From: Straminergon stramineum | Taxonomy: Eukaryota; Streptophyta; Bryopsida; Hypnales; Calliergonaceae | Assembly: GCA_963920665.1 (NCBI GenBank) | Contig: OY987263.1 | Coordinates: forward strand, 29,438,547-29,502,546 | Direction of reading: 5' to 3' | Length of the DNA: 64,000 nt | Shown here: positions 25,398-37,269 of the stretch, piece after piece | Layout of the letters: every line of letters begins with the position of its first letter | Position numbering within the stretch: position 1 is the first letter of the stretch | Notes under the pieces: generated by a model | What the model saw: only the letters and a program-made list of their open reading frames with translations | Database searches by the model: none | Told to the model about the DNA's origin: nothing | Program-made: the position numbers and the translations under genes

Positions 25398-26207
25398 TGG
25401 TATGCATGGATGGGTTTAAGGGCCTATATAAGGTGTATCATTTATTTTTAATACAAGAGAATGTTAAGTGTTTTAGCATATATCCAATTGAGACAGGGGG
25501 GGATTATCCAATCATTATTTCTACGAAGATTGCACTATTTTAGCTAAATTTTTCATTAGGTTCAAAATCAGTAAGGCAATGTAGATTATAGTTTGACTTG
25601 TTCTTGATGTATAGGCAAATCTATTTCCAAGAAGCACAAAACTAAAACTAGTGCATTATTAAAAGGTGTCAAGGTGTTATTTGTCACACAACAATGAAGT
25701 ATCAATTTTAACTACATCACATTTTCCTCAATTGATTCACAAAAATGGGTCACTCTACATTGTGAAAATGGGGCTATTGTTGGAAACAAGTTATATAATT
25801 TATAGAGTTCAGCTAGAGGCATAATAGGGTAGGGTGACATTTGTAGTTGCATGGGCAGTTCAATGTTTTTTGGCAATACTAATGGTTATCGTTTTCAAAT
25901 AAATCTTTAAATAATCCTTTTCTTAATACTTAAATTCATTTTTGTTTTTTCTTACAATTTTGTTAGTGTCTTCGTATGAATTTATTCATTATACATACAA
26001 ATATACTAGGCTTTGTGTTGCTACGCACAATTGTGAATGATTGTACTACAAAATAGAGGTATCAATTCTTATATATTGAAAAAATTCTTCAATGAATTTT
26101 TTACTCATTTCTTCGTTGTTCACGACTTTCTTATCTCCAAATATTGTATTGAAAAGTTAACTTTCCAAGGAAAAATTTATTTCGTACTTTTCAAATTTTA
26201 TAAAATT
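25398..26207. other. AT-rich intergenic DNA
   Basis: No gene or repeat boundary is recognised in this interval. Confidence 0.45.
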
Positions 26208-26790
26208 TTAATCCCTAAAGTCCCAAGGCCATTTTTCTATCAAAAACCACTCAAAACTACTACTTCTATTGCATTCATCTAAGGAATTAAAAAAATACTT
26301 TTTTTAGAATCTAACCATAGGATCTTGTACCAAAATTTTCTTGGATCATGTAGTGAAATTTTTATGATGTTTGACCGTACAGATTGAAAGATATTAGCAT
26401 TCAAAGTGAGAGAAAAAGTTTTGTTTTGAAGATGCTCCAATTGCCCACAAAACAAGAAATTCTATATCTTTTACATCACTAATCCAAATGGGATGAATCA
26501 AAGCTTCACATTTTGACAAAAATACAATCTATGAGAAGAAAATAATTTTTAAAAATATTTCAATTTTTTACAAATTGTTTTTGCTGCTCACTCTCCCCCA
26601 TTTTGAGGTTATTGTGGCATAACTTTTGCTCCCAAGCACCGATTGGAATAAAAATTATATTCCCAAAAAGCTAATAAGTTTTTCCATCTTACAAGAAAGT
26701 TTCAAAAAAATTCACTAAAAATTGAGCTCATAGGAACCTACCCGAAATCCATTTTGTCCCCTGTAGGGACATTGGGACTTTAGGGGTTAA
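26208..26790 (-). mobile_element. TTAA-CCCCTAAA element, subfamily A1, reverse copy
   Basis: Left end TTAATCCCTAAAGTCCCAAG, right end TTGGGACTTTAGGGGTTAA; the terminal repeats match over about 20 bp. Its right half is the inverted image of the left half of the 26806 element (the ACCTACCCGAAATCC region against GGATTTCAGGCAGGT). About 583 bp, non-coding. Confidence 0.8.
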
Positions 26791-26805
26791 AAGATTCAAA
26801 TTGGC

Positions 26806-27580
26806 TTAACCCCTAAAGGACCATTGTCCCCTCGGGGGACAAGATGGATTTCAGGCAGGTTCCTATGACCTCAATTTTTAGTGATTTTTTTTTGGAAACT
26901 TTCCCACAAGATAGAAAAACTAATTAGCTTCTTGGGAATATAATTTTTATTTCAATCAATGCCTAGGAGCAAAAGTTATGCCCTCTTAAACATAATTTAC
27001 ATATCACCAGGCAAAAAAAAATCCACAAAAAAAACTTGAAATTGATTTTTTTTTTCTCATAGATTATAGTTTTATCTACATTTGAAGCTTTGATTCATTC
27101 CATTTGGATAAGTAATGTGAAAGTTATGAACAATCTTGTTTTTCGGGCAATATGAGCATCTTCTTGAAAAAACAACTTATAGGATTCATTTCTGAATGCA
27201 ATTTTCACAATTTTTCAAAAAAAATTGTTTGACAAGGTTAAGTTTGTTTGCTGGAACAATCTCATAGTTGGGATTATTGTGTTTCAATCCCATCTTAAAG
27301 CTATTAACGATTTAGTTTTTCATGTAATCTTGGACCTACTTCTACTTAACAATTTTTTTAGAGAATGAAAATCAAAAGTTTTTCTCTTGAAATTTTGTTC
27401 CTAGTATATCAACTCAATTATTCAACACAAATTTTTCTTAATTCAAAGTCCATAGTGCAAAAAAAATTCAACAAAAGGTGGTCAAAGTCATCTGAAATTG
27501 CAGGCCAATGTTAAAAAAAACCCTTCTTTTTCCAACTTTGAATGCTAATATTTCTCAATCTGTGCAGTCTTAGGGGTTAA
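26806..27580 (+). mobile_element. TTAA-CCCCTAAA element, subfamily A1
   Basis: Left end TTAACCCCTAAAGGACC, right end CAGTCTTAGGGGTTAA, both with intact TTAA. Immediately inside the left end is a small palindrome, TCCCCTCGGGGGA. The body is shared with 49140-49950 and with reverse copies at 26208-26790, about 32860-33542 and about 50700-51475. About 775 bp, no open frame of note. Confidence 0.85.
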
Positions 27581-28414
27581 AAAGTCCCTAATTTCTACAA
27601 GTGAAGAGTGAAAGTGGCAAAGTGCCATGTACCAAAAAGATTATTCTTAATAGAGAATCATTTTGATTCTTTTGGTCTTAGACCAAATTTTTTTTGAAAG
27701 TGTATCCTAGTCATTCACTAATATTTGTCCCCTCCTACCCTAATTCCGCTAAAATCTCTTGAAGAAAGAGTCAAAAAGTCTTTAAGAAACTTGTCCTTGA
27801 AGTATTCAAATCTAACTTATCCAACAAGCTTTTGTCCCCTACATACGTCCTAGTTGTGATCTTTTTCCTAAACTTGAAAAGTTTTTGAAGAACTTTCCAT
27901 TGTCATGAAAAAAAACTTTTTGAAGAAAGGGTTGAAAAATCCTCAAGGGACTTGTCTTTGAAGTACCCAAATTAACCACTTAGCTTGTCCATCTACTAGA
28001 CCCTAGCTTGAGCTATTTCCAAAACAATTAAAAAATTTCAAGGAACTTTTCCTTGTCATAGAATAATGAAGCTACAAAATTGTCTTATGTTCTACCTCTA
28101 TGGTACCATATTTGAGTGTGATGTGTTTTAGATGTTAAAATGTTATCCAAAATTAAATATATTAATTATTGAATCATCAATCCAACGGTGTATGTGTTGC
28201 CATATTTTAGTTCAAAATCCATATTCTAGGAATCAAATATATTATTTTTTATAATATCTCTTACAATCATCTAGGATTAAGTGGAAGGCAATCAAATTTG
28301 TGGTCTCATCTCTATGTTTTTCTAATTTGTACCGAATTTTTGTGTCCCATTTGACCTACTTATAAATTACTCTATTATATTGGTGATTATTATCTTGTCA
28401 ATTGTATTGTAACA
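27581..28414. other. AT-rich intergenic DNA
   Basis: Positions 27720-28060 contain two loosely similar stretches (AACTTTTTGAAGAAAGGGTTGAAA-like motifs), perhaps an old tandem duplication. No gene is seen. Confidence 0.4.
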
Positions 28415-29550
28415 TTAATCCCTAAAGGACTAAGAGTCCTACTTTGGATTTTTTGAGAACTCATACAAGCTCTATTGGCTTCAAATATGAAATTTTTGCA
28501 CGAATTTTTAAAAATGGATGCTAATCATACTAGTCTACACATAAAGCTTTGTCTCATGTCATTCCAAGAAATATTGCAAAGGTTAAGAGTTTTTTGTATT
28601 TAATTTCAATGTCAAAACAAGTGGCTCAAAATGTATTTTAAAAAGAGATGAATTCATTTTATTTGATTGTATAGATTGATATTTATACAAAAACATTTGA
28701 ACAATTAAGTTTCAAATAATGAGATGAAAGTTACAAGGAGTCATATTTTGCAAGCAATGAAGGTAGACAAAATATATAAAGTCATTTTTCGAACTCAATT
28801 TTGAAATTTTCCAAATAAAAGCAAAAGGCACGGGATACATGGTACTTATTAGGACATCCTCACTATTGCCATTTACAATTCTCAATTTCTTATCAAGGAT
28901 ATTAGCTACTTAGTTTTTTCTTTCATCTAGTACCACCCTTCATTTTATAATTTTTTATAAGATGAATATGAAAGTTTTTTTCCATGTATTCTGAACCCAT
29001 TTTTCAATATATTGACTAAAATGTACAAGTTGTTAAACACACATTATATTTTTTTCTTAAAACATTGAGAGACAAAACCTCACCTTTAGAAAGGGGTAAA
29101 AACAACAATTTTTTTTTTTTTGACACAAATGAAACTAACAACTATTTTTTGAAGTTTAGGCAACTTGAAACGGAGTGTGGAGGGGGGGAGGGGGGGGGGA
29201 AGATTTTCACTTTATGGAGGAAATATTTGACAAGTTAACTAAAGGATCCTACAATTGGATCTGTTCAAGATTAAATATAAATGAAGATTTTAGCCTTGCT
29301 ACATATACGAGTATCTTGAAGCAGTTTTGGGCCACAAAACACCAAAGTCCTTTATCTTTCTTTAGAGGTTATACATCCAATGCTTGCCCAACATTTCATT
29401 AGGATAATCATCACTTTGGGACTTACCCTCAAAAAAAAATTTTATGGGCAAATGGGAGAGATTGGCCCTAACCTCACAAAGTCATATGCAAGTTCATCCA
29501 TAAGATGGGTACATCCAAAATCACACCGTGCCTAAGAACCGCCATCTTCA
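28415..29550. other. Isolated left terminus of the TTAA class, then AT-rich DNA
   Basis: TTAATCCCTAAAGGACTAAG at 28415 looks like a left end of the TTAA-CCCCTAAA class, but no matching right end was found nearby. Further on, 29100-29215 has a T run followed by TTGACACAAATGAAAC (as at 61869) and a G-rich purine run at 29178-29201. The open frame across the G run is not convincing. Confidence 0.4.
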
Positions 29551-29559
29551 CTTTGTGTA

Positions 29560-30105
29560 CGTCTCCAAAATCAATATGTACATATGTTGAAGAAACTGGA
29601 TTCCAGAACCTCTACCAAACTGAAAACTTCGACCCTTCCTAACTTTTGCATCCAGTACCCAAATACCAAGTTCTTTGGTGCGTTGGAACCTCCTTTCACT
29701 CGCCATCAAGGCAACATGAAAATCTGACCAGACTAATGATAGTAACTGGGCACAGTAGCCAATAGTGTCAGTTTGCTTGCCGGGTACCCACATTCTGTGC
29801 TGCAAATTCTGAACCCCACTGATGGCAAGGATGGTACTCACCAGTAGGTGTAGAAAGGGACCGAGCTGCATTATTTGAAGAGGACTTTGTTGCCGAGGTC
29901 AGGGAGCCCATTTTTTCCAATTTGTCAGCATCCACTTGTGCACCATCATGTAGTCTGTAAGGACAAGTGATCGACAAGCTGAGTCTGGACATTTGGGTAT
30001 TGTGCAAAGCCGGAGTATGATAACTTACCCATTTGTCTCGCTCATCTGCAATTCTGCACATAAGCTGTCCGAGGTTCTTAAAGCACTCACGCTCTAAAAT
30101 CATTC
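29560..30105 (-). pseudogene. Gene fragment of unknown identity
   Basis: On the minus strand the sequence has coding-like composition and plausible splice sites. One frame reads ILERECFKNLGQLMCRIAD then ERDKW, followed by a perfect donor GTAAGT near 30030. An acceptor TTACAG is near 29955. The next block reads LHDGAQVDADKLEKMGSL and ends at a donor GTGAGT near 29845. A further open block reads WSDFHVALMASERRFQRT. The blocks do not join cleanly in frame. I cannot name the parent gene. It may be a captured or decayed gene segment. Confidence 0.35.
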
Positions 30106-30410
30106 ACCTCCTGTAATGTCAGTACACTATTTGTACATGTTGCTTTTTTTCTTTGTATCAACAGTGTACAAATAGTGTACATTTGAGGACATGGGTGATT
30201 TCGAAGCCCTCCTGTCATTTTAACTTCAAAAATTCATAACTGATTTTGCAAACCTCCAAAAAATATGAAATGACTTGAATTAAATGTCTATTTCATTTGT
30301 CTTTCAAGGAAAATTTATTGAAAAATATTTCAAGAAGTTTCACTACCCCAAATTTAATTTTTGCTTTTAGATAGGTGCTTCATGGACCTCCTACTTTAAG
30401 TTAAGTTAGA
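30090..30410 (+). repeat. CTAAAAG/CTTTTAG repeat family, copy 1
   Basis: A hairpin core (about 30092-30205, with inverted GTACACTATTTGTAC-type arms) is followed by a side arm containing AAAATATGAAATGACTTG and AAAAATATTTCAAGAAG. The same order occurs at 39640-39970 and 55260-55600, and inverted at 31560-31840 and 36060-36370. Confidence 0.75.
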
Positions 30411-30854
30411 AGGTCTTGAAAGTGAGCATTTATCCACTAGGATAGTAGATCTACCCATTTCCGTTCACTACCTAATTCTATCATTCCTCTTTTGGCCCCA
30501 ATTCCATCCAAAAAATCATCCCAATCCATTCATTTTCTAACAAAATTATTGCATTGATGCCAAAAAGGAGAAATGTGTCAATCCTTCAATGGTAAACACT
30601 TAAGTACCTTTGGATATATAGGAGAGTGGTTATAGGTTGTTTACAAGATGTTCATGACTCCACTCTATGAATGATTTTGTAATTCACGTCAAATCACTTC
30701 AAAAATTCACAAAAAATAAAATTTTAATCAAAAATTATAATTCTACTTGGATTTGATTTGTCAATCAAGGGCACACCTTTGAAAAATATGTGACCCTCTT
30801 GTAGTTGGCCTCAACATATTTAGACTCTAAGTTCGCATGGTAATAGGCTTGTCT

Positions 30855-31560
30855 ACCTTAAAAGGATGCCGTCCATCGACATTTTTTGGTCCTTCAGCTA
30901 ATATTGCATCGAAAACTCAAGGATGGAAAAAATAACACTTTTTTCATCCACTTTTTTTCTTAGAAGTTGCTTGAGTACATTTTTAGTGAATAATATTGAG
31001 CATTCCTTTATACGGGTATTACTAACTTTTTTGAAGAAGGAGATGCTTCATCCATGGATCACCCTTGTAGTATATTTGGGCCATTCTTGCTATTAACTAT
31101 CAATGTAAATTTTAGCTATAAAGATGATATTTTTTGAATTTGAATCCAACTTTTGAAATGAAGATTGTCAAGTTTAGTTTCTACTCCAATTGTAAATTTT
31201 GAAAAAATCATAAATTTCAATATTTTATAGCAATATGAATTTGGGGCCTATAACCATGGTTTGTTGATTTGTCTAAGTTTAGAGTGACACAATAACTTTG
31301 GTTTATACCATGATGTTATACACTATATTAGACATATTCAATGGAATTTCAGATATTTTTTAATACATTTTTTATTGTACATGAATTTTCTTCATTCTTT
31401 CTTATGAAATTCACAATAATTTCAAATTTTCCCCAATAAAATTGAAATTTTTGTAACTAGTGTTAGGCATATGACTTCATCTTTGATAAATAAATGTAAA
31501 ATTTTTCATTCATATCTAGTTGCAAAATAGCAACAAACAAAGTGATGGGTAGCAAGGCAT
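30855..31560 (+). repeat. Dispersed repeat, pair with 45457-46347, copy 1
   Basis: The interval parallels 45457-46347 in the same orientation over its full length. Shared landmarks are TTGCTTGAGTACATTT, AGATCACTCTTATAG (GGATCACCCTTGTAG here), GGGCCTATA and CCATGGTTT. The other copy carries about 215 nt of extra sequence. Confidence 0.7.
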
Positions 31561-31840
31561 GAAATAAGTAATCAAGCTCCTTGAAATATTTTTGGGTAAA
31601 TTTTCATAGAAAGAAAAATAGAAATGGTATATAAACCAAATCATTTCATATAATGGGAACCTTTATGGAGTTAGTTACAAAATTTTGAAGTCAAAATGTA
31701 GTGGTCACTTAGAATGTCCACCTCTTGTAGTGTATGCTGCTTGTACATTGATGGTGCATTGAAGAAAGCAAAATGTACCTTTGCATTTTAGGACACTTTT
31801 AGAGCTTATTTTGTTTTAGGACCTCCTACCTTATATCAAG
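31560..31840 (-). repeat. CTAAAAG/CTTTTAG repeat family, reverse copy 2
   Basis: Inverted relative to the 30090 copy. The side arm (CCTTGAAATATTTTTGGG, then a degenerate AAATCATTTCATAT) precedes the hairpin core with TGTCCACCTCTTG and AGGACACTTTTAG. It is more decayed than the other copies. Confidence 0.6.
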
Positions 31841-32116
31841 ACAAAATCATGGCACAATTATATAAAGAAGGGATAAAGTGTACAATCCGCACATAACTTA
31901 ATTCACAAGCCCAAAATCACCTGAAATTCTATTGTGATCCCTACTTATGGGTGTAATTTCAACCTATTGCATCCCAATGTAGGAAAACTACAAAGGGTTG
32001 GCATTATGACAACTTTCATGTGGAATTGGAGTTGAAAGGGTTGGAATGGGGTTGAAAAAAGTCATGATTTTATAACTTCAATGAATACCACCATGTGGTT
32101 TCAACCTAAGGGAAAA

Positions 32117-32289
32117 CACTACTAGGAAATTCAATTTTTTGTTTTGTTTTGGTGGCATTGATCTGGTCACTATTTTGTTGATTTTGACAAAAATCTGTTG
32201 ATTTTTCAACAGATTTCCGTCAAAATCAACAGAATAGTGACCGGATCAATGCCACCAAAACAATAGAAAAATTAAATTTTTTAGTAGTG
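32117..32289. mobile_element. CACTA-type foldback MITE
   Basis: Begins CACTACTAGGAAATT and ends AATTTTTTAGTAGTG. Nearly the whole element is an inverted repeat with arms of about 80 nt (GGTGGCATTGATCTGGTCAC against GTGACCGGATCAATGCCACC). A 3-bp AAA lies on both sides, the size expected for CACTA (En/Spm) elements, although in an A-rich context. No coding capacity. Confidence 0.8.
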
Positions 32290-32859
32290 AAAAAATTCAT
32301 TCTTAATTTCATAAGCTAAAGGGAAATTTGTGGATTATTATTGCAAACTATAGGGAGTTAGAAGAATCACATCAAAATCAAAATGGATGAGAATAGTCCT
32401 CCTCTAAGAAAAATGATGGCAAGCTATATGTTTTGTCTTTAACCACCTAGTGTATCTTATTTTACTCAAAGATGAGTTAACTGGAATAAATGTGAAAAAA
32501 TCTCTAATGTGTTGTTTTATTGCCTCCTCCAAATGTGAATCTAGTCGATCTAAATATATTCAACAACCTAAGGGATGATAATGAGTCATTGTACTTTAAT
32601 ATTATAATTATATAGAAAAGACAAAAATTGTTCAAATAATGTCATTACTCTTAGAAGTCCTTTGGGTACTAGCATAGGATCCATGCCAAATAGACTCTTG
32701 AATTCTCTAATTCAAAATAGATTGGAATTCTTTATCTATGTCCAATTAAGCATTTGATTGCATGTCCTATCTTTAATGTCTAAAGTTCCATAACTATGCT
32801 TTACTAAAAGATTCCAAAATTTTCATTTCTAATGCAAATTGTAAAATTGCTATTGTTGC
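32290..32859. other. AT-rich intergenic DNA
   Basis: No gene or clear repeat boundary is seen. Confidence 0.4.
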
Positions 32860-33542
32860 ACATCTAGTTGTAGAATCTTGCATTACCCATGTATTAAACG
32901 TGTGAATTTTTTTTTTAAAACTTTAGACTTGTAGATTGCAAGATTATAGCATTGAAAGTGAAATAAAAACTCTCTTGCTCTTTTCTAGACTCTAGATTTT
33001 AGATTCTAAGACTTTGAATCTCTTAGCTTAAAATTTTTGCACTATCTAATTTTTCATTTTAATATTTTACATTGATCAAATGAGTTGAGAGTCCAGTGAA
33101 AAGAAAAAGAAAAACTTAATTTTCAATCTCAAGAAAATTGTTATGTACAAGTAGGGACGAGAAAGAAGAATTGCAAAATTGTTAGTAAATCAAGAATGGA
33201 AAATGAAACACATCAATCATAAGATTGCTTGTCACAACACAAGATTCTTCTCAACCCTCGCAACAATAATCCAGCTAGAACAAATTATCTATTTAGAGAA
33301 AGATATACTATACAAAAAACTCATTTTTTTAATTTGTGATTTTTTTGCTAACCAAGCTTTTTTTTTTTGAATTGTGGGCATCATTTTTCTTACCAAAAAT
33401 AAAAAAAAGTTCATTCTCGAAAAGTTAATTTATTCTTCTATCTTAAAAAGAATTTCAAAAAATCTTACAATAAGCTGACTGTACATACCTACCTTAGACT
33501 TATATTTGTTCCACAAAAGGACAATGATCCTTTCGGGATTAA
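32860..33542 (-). mobile_element. TTAA-CCCCTAAA element, subfamily A1, reverse copy
   Basis: Its right boundary GGACAATGATCCTTTCGGGA plus TTAA at 33539-33542 is the inverted form of the A1 left end (TTAATCCCTAAAGGACCATT). The body (TAGATTGCAAGATTATAGC, GAGTTGAGAGTCCAG) is the inverse of sequence near 49720-49900. The other boundary is not clear; 32860 is approximate. Confidence 0.6.
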
Positions 33543-33579
33543 AGTATTATAATTTTTTGTTGGATCTTGTTGGTAATTG

Positions 33580-33698
33580 AAGGATAATCTCAACATAAGA
33601 TAGGATTCTTGATTAGTGAAAAGCATGCATCCAAGGATAATCTCAACATGATGTAGGATTCTTGACTAGTGAAAAGCATGCGTCCAAGGATAATCTTT
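33580..33698 (+). repeat. 53-bp tandem repeat with downstream TATA-like box
   Basis: AAGGATAATCTCAACAT starts at 33580 and 33633, and AAGGATAATCT again at 33686: two full 53-bp units and a partial third. Directly after it is GGGGCTATAAATAGC (33700-33714), a good TATA-box context. It could be an LTR or promoter remnant; no gene follows that I can identify. Confidence 0.7.
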
Positions 33699-33714
33699 AG
33701 GGGCTATAAATAGC

Positions 33715-36059
33715 ATATTTAAAATATAATATTCTAGAATATATTAAAAATATTCTCTTAAATGTCTATTTTCCACAAAAAGCACACCCAAACTACCATT
33801 TTCTACTACATTGAGAATGGTTGAAAAATAAAATTATTTTTTAAACTTCCGAACAACCGTATAAAAATTTGCACTAGACTACTATAAGAATTTGGGGGAA
33901 ACATTTCAATGGATTTGGCTCTATAGATTGTGAGATTATAATGTGGAAAGTTAGAAGTGAAGAAATTTTGGGCCTTGTCCAACAAGGTAAGCATAGTTTG
34001 GGAACGTGGAATAGTGGATAAGTGGTTATGTTAGTTACTTGCATGCCTATTTTCAAAGATAATGGTTTGGTATAAGCTCTCTAAGTGCTAGGAGCGCAAA
34101 AAATAGTCACCACTTGATTTTTAATTTTTAGTCACTAACATAAGTCTCATTTATTGCCTCATGTAACTTGATGGCTATAGGTGTCTATTCAAGGCCCAAA
34201 TGTGGATAACACACAAAAATGACTCTAAAGTAGTTGTGGCTTTAGTTATGATGCTTTAGTTGTGTGTCTTGAAAATCCCTTTTTTTGCCCCTCAATCTCA
34301 TAAAATCAACCTTGTATGTATGTCAATGCATTAAGTAAATCCTTAAACCAACTCCAACATAAAGGACATAGCAATAATAATCAAACTCTTGCCTCTTCAT
34401 ATACACTTGCCCTTATTATATTGTTGCCACAACTATGAAGACCCAACCTATGCTATGTTCCCTTTTATGTTTCCTTTTCCAACTTTATATAAATTACAAT
34501 GAAAAAAATATATCTTAAAATAAAACATCTCTTTCCTCATAGGTCCAAATTACATGAAACTTTAAGGTGCCTTCAAATATTGCCGGGATTGCACCATTTA
34601 TCCCACAATTGCAAGATCCATGGATGAACTTCCTAAAATAATTAATCAAAACAACAATGTAATTATTTCAATGTATAGAATTGTAGCACGTAATGTTGCT
34701 ACTAGCTAACATCAAAAAATGTTCAATGTTCTCATTTACAATAGGAATATCAATAATGGTGACCCCCTCCAAATGGTAGTGTAGGGTGTCTTGAAACAGA
34801 CAATAGTTGCCTCTATTGTTGATTTGAAAAAGATTCGATTTGCTCACACTTGATTGGACCATACAAGATTAGGAACAAGTTCTATAAGTTAGCCATTTCA
34901 AGTGAAGCTATGATACATGAATGGGGTCCAAATGAAGAATCCATATTTCTATTGAATTAGATATTCATTCTCGAGAAAAAAAATTCCTTTTTTTTGGTTT
35001 GCATTCTTCCTCGTCCTTATTTCTGCACACATTGAACTCAATTTCTCAAAAGAATTTCCAAATTTCTACATGTTGAAATGCTTATTTTAACCGTTTATGA
35101 TATTCCTACCTTACTCTCATTTGTACAAGGAAATAAAATCTGCTGAATTTCCGTATGGTCAAGATCCACAAGTACAAAGTCAAATAAGTTATATTTGAGT
35201 AACATCAGAGGAGGGGTAAGGTAAGGCATGTCCTTGGAGTTCAAGAGCATCTCTACCTTAGCCTGTAGTAGGTGATGGGATCTGGGTAAAGGACTCGAAA
35301 TGATTCAACACTTCCACGTTGACTGAAAAACTGAAGACTCTAAAAAAACTGACTGAAAGAGACCATGGGCATGATAAACCCACCAAAACCCAAATGGAAT
35401 GCAATCCGTGCTTGCTTGCTTGCTTTGCCAAAATTATTGAATTTCTTGTAATATATTTCATTTTGATGAAAGTGACTTACACATCACTTAAGTGCAATTC
35501 TCATCTACTGTATCATAGCATTGAAAAAAACTTGAAAAAAGTAGTCAACCTTTGAGATGGGATTGTGTATACTGCTAAATAGAGTTATGTTCACTGTATA
35601 TTTGTTCATTAGATGGGGTGTTCCCGCAAATCCCAGTTGTAAAAGACTTGCTTCAGTGTTTTGTAAGTAAGCTGGGCAAGCAAGTCTTTTCACAATGGAC
35701 ATAAGCTTAATACTGTAAAGTGCTGATGAAGCCAATTGTTGGAAGGCTGTTGTAGTGGGAAGAAATTCTGTTATGTGAAGTCAAAGGGATTGAGATTGGA
35801 GAGAGAAAAAAAAACATTTTAGGGTGGCTGGCCTTGTCACTGATAAGTAAATGCCTGAAGACTCATGCACATTGAAAGGCATTGAGTAAAGCCGTAAGAG
35901 TTGAGTGAAGAGTTGAGAAGATGGTGGAACAATCAAAATGATTCACAGGTTAGAAGTGAAACTTATTAATATTTGAAAGTCTTGCAAGGAAATCACACAA
36001 GGAGATGATATCAAAGATGATAGGTGGTGTAACTAAGGTAGGAGGTTCATAAAATGCCC
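33715..36059. other. Intergenic DNA with GC-richer patches
   Basis: No gene could be assigned. The interval 35180-35960 is less AT-rich than its surroundings and may be part of the gene-like island that continues to 37560, but its frames are short and broken. Confidence 0.35.
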
Positions 36060-36370
36060 ATTGAAGAGCTCAAATTAATGTGGGGGAGGTTAAACTTCTT
36101 GAAATATTTTTCAATACAATTTTTTTAAAAGACAAAATGAAATTGGCATCAAACTCCCAAGTTGTTTCATATTTTGAGGAGATTTCTGGAAATAGTTATG
36201 AATTTTTGAAGTTGAAACGCAATGGTCACTAAAAGCATCTACCTCCTCCAATGTACAGTACATTGTTGGTGCAATGAAACAATAAAATGTACAAAATAGT
36301 GTACAATTCAGGAGGTGGACACTTTTAGAGCAGAACACTTTATGGTCCTCCTCCCTTTAGATACAGTATG
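36060..36370 (-). repeat. CTAAAAG/CTTTTAG repeat family, reverse copy 3
   Basis: The side arm (AACTTCTTGAAATATTTTTC) comes first, then the hairpin core from CTAAAAGCATCTACCTCCT to AGGAGGTGGACACTTTTAG (about 36225-36330). The terminal repeats match over 19 bp with 3 differences, the clearest ends in the family. Confidence 0.8.
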
Positions 36371-36389
36371 CTTTCATGAGTCTGAATCA

Positions 36390-37020
36390 TGTAAGTTAGA
36401 GGAAGATGATGCAGAAGCTTGCAAAGGCAAATATTCTGCAATGAAGTGAGTAAACTTATGTGCACAGCACAACACACATTTTGGCAAGTTGTACAATGTG
36501 TAAGCTTAAATGTACATAATTATGTGTTCACTTTTCCTTTATCCTACCTTACCAGAATGAAGAGATGTCCAAGCATCAAAGTTTAATAAGGCAATTTTGG
36601 GTTATTCCAGATGGAAGATTGAAAGTAGTATTCAAGGACTCCTGGATCCCTGCAGATCAAGTACTAGGTCTTAAACAACATTTGCTTACTGTTAGCATGT
36701 GCATATAATATGCAATCTTCACAAATTTCATTTGGTTTTGAATTGTTTTAAGGTATGGTCATAATGTTAGTCACTTGCATTTGGACCAAAATGCAACTCA
36801 AAAAAATAGATATTGATGACATAAGATGTACACAACCCAAACTTTGAGGTTGTTCCATTTCCAATCAAATGAATTGTAGGTGACAGCTCATGCACCACAG
36901 GACTCTGGGGACAACAAATATGTCTAGGAGGTGTACATTGAAAGCTTACATGATCACAATGTGTACATTGGAAGCCTTACATTGATTGTGGAACCATCCT
37001 ATGGTTGGAAATAGGTTTGC
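36390..37020 (+). pseudogene. Exon-like fragments of unknown identity
   Basis: A frame reading ESCKLEEDDAEACKGKYSAM ends at a GTGAGT donor near 36446. After TTACCAG (36550-36556) a second block reads NEEMSKHQSLIRQFW and WVIPDGRLKVVFKDSWIPAD. A third block after TTGTAG (near 36880) reads VTAHAPQDSGDNKYV and stops. A fourth reads VYIGSLTLIVEPSYGW. The blocks look like exons but their phases do not match. I do not recognise the protein. It is probably a decayed gene or captured fragments. Confidence 0.35.
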
Positions 37021-37269
37021 CTATATATCGAGAATGGGACAAATAGAATCTTCACGAAAAAAAATTTGTGCTAATTTTGCTTTTAAGGGAAAAAATTTAG
37101 AAAATTATGAAATCCTTTTGAAATCTATTTCTCTACATGGGGAAATTTTTTCCTAAACTTTTCCCATGCCAGAGATAGGCTGAATTGCTTAAGTGATCAG
37201 AAATGGGTGATCATCTTGACACAACAATACTTTGAAATTTCAGAACTTTTTCATACAATGTCCAGATAA

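Noticed and set aside
29175..29402. 75-codon open frame beginning with poly-Gly
   Set aside because: It starts in a purine-rich G run and has no domain or neighbouring splice sites.
28415..33542. A 5.1-kb autonomous TTAA element bounded by 28415 and 33542
   Set aside because: The 33542 end belongs to a reverse copy of the 0.7-0.8 kb subfamily A1, and no transposase frame lies between.
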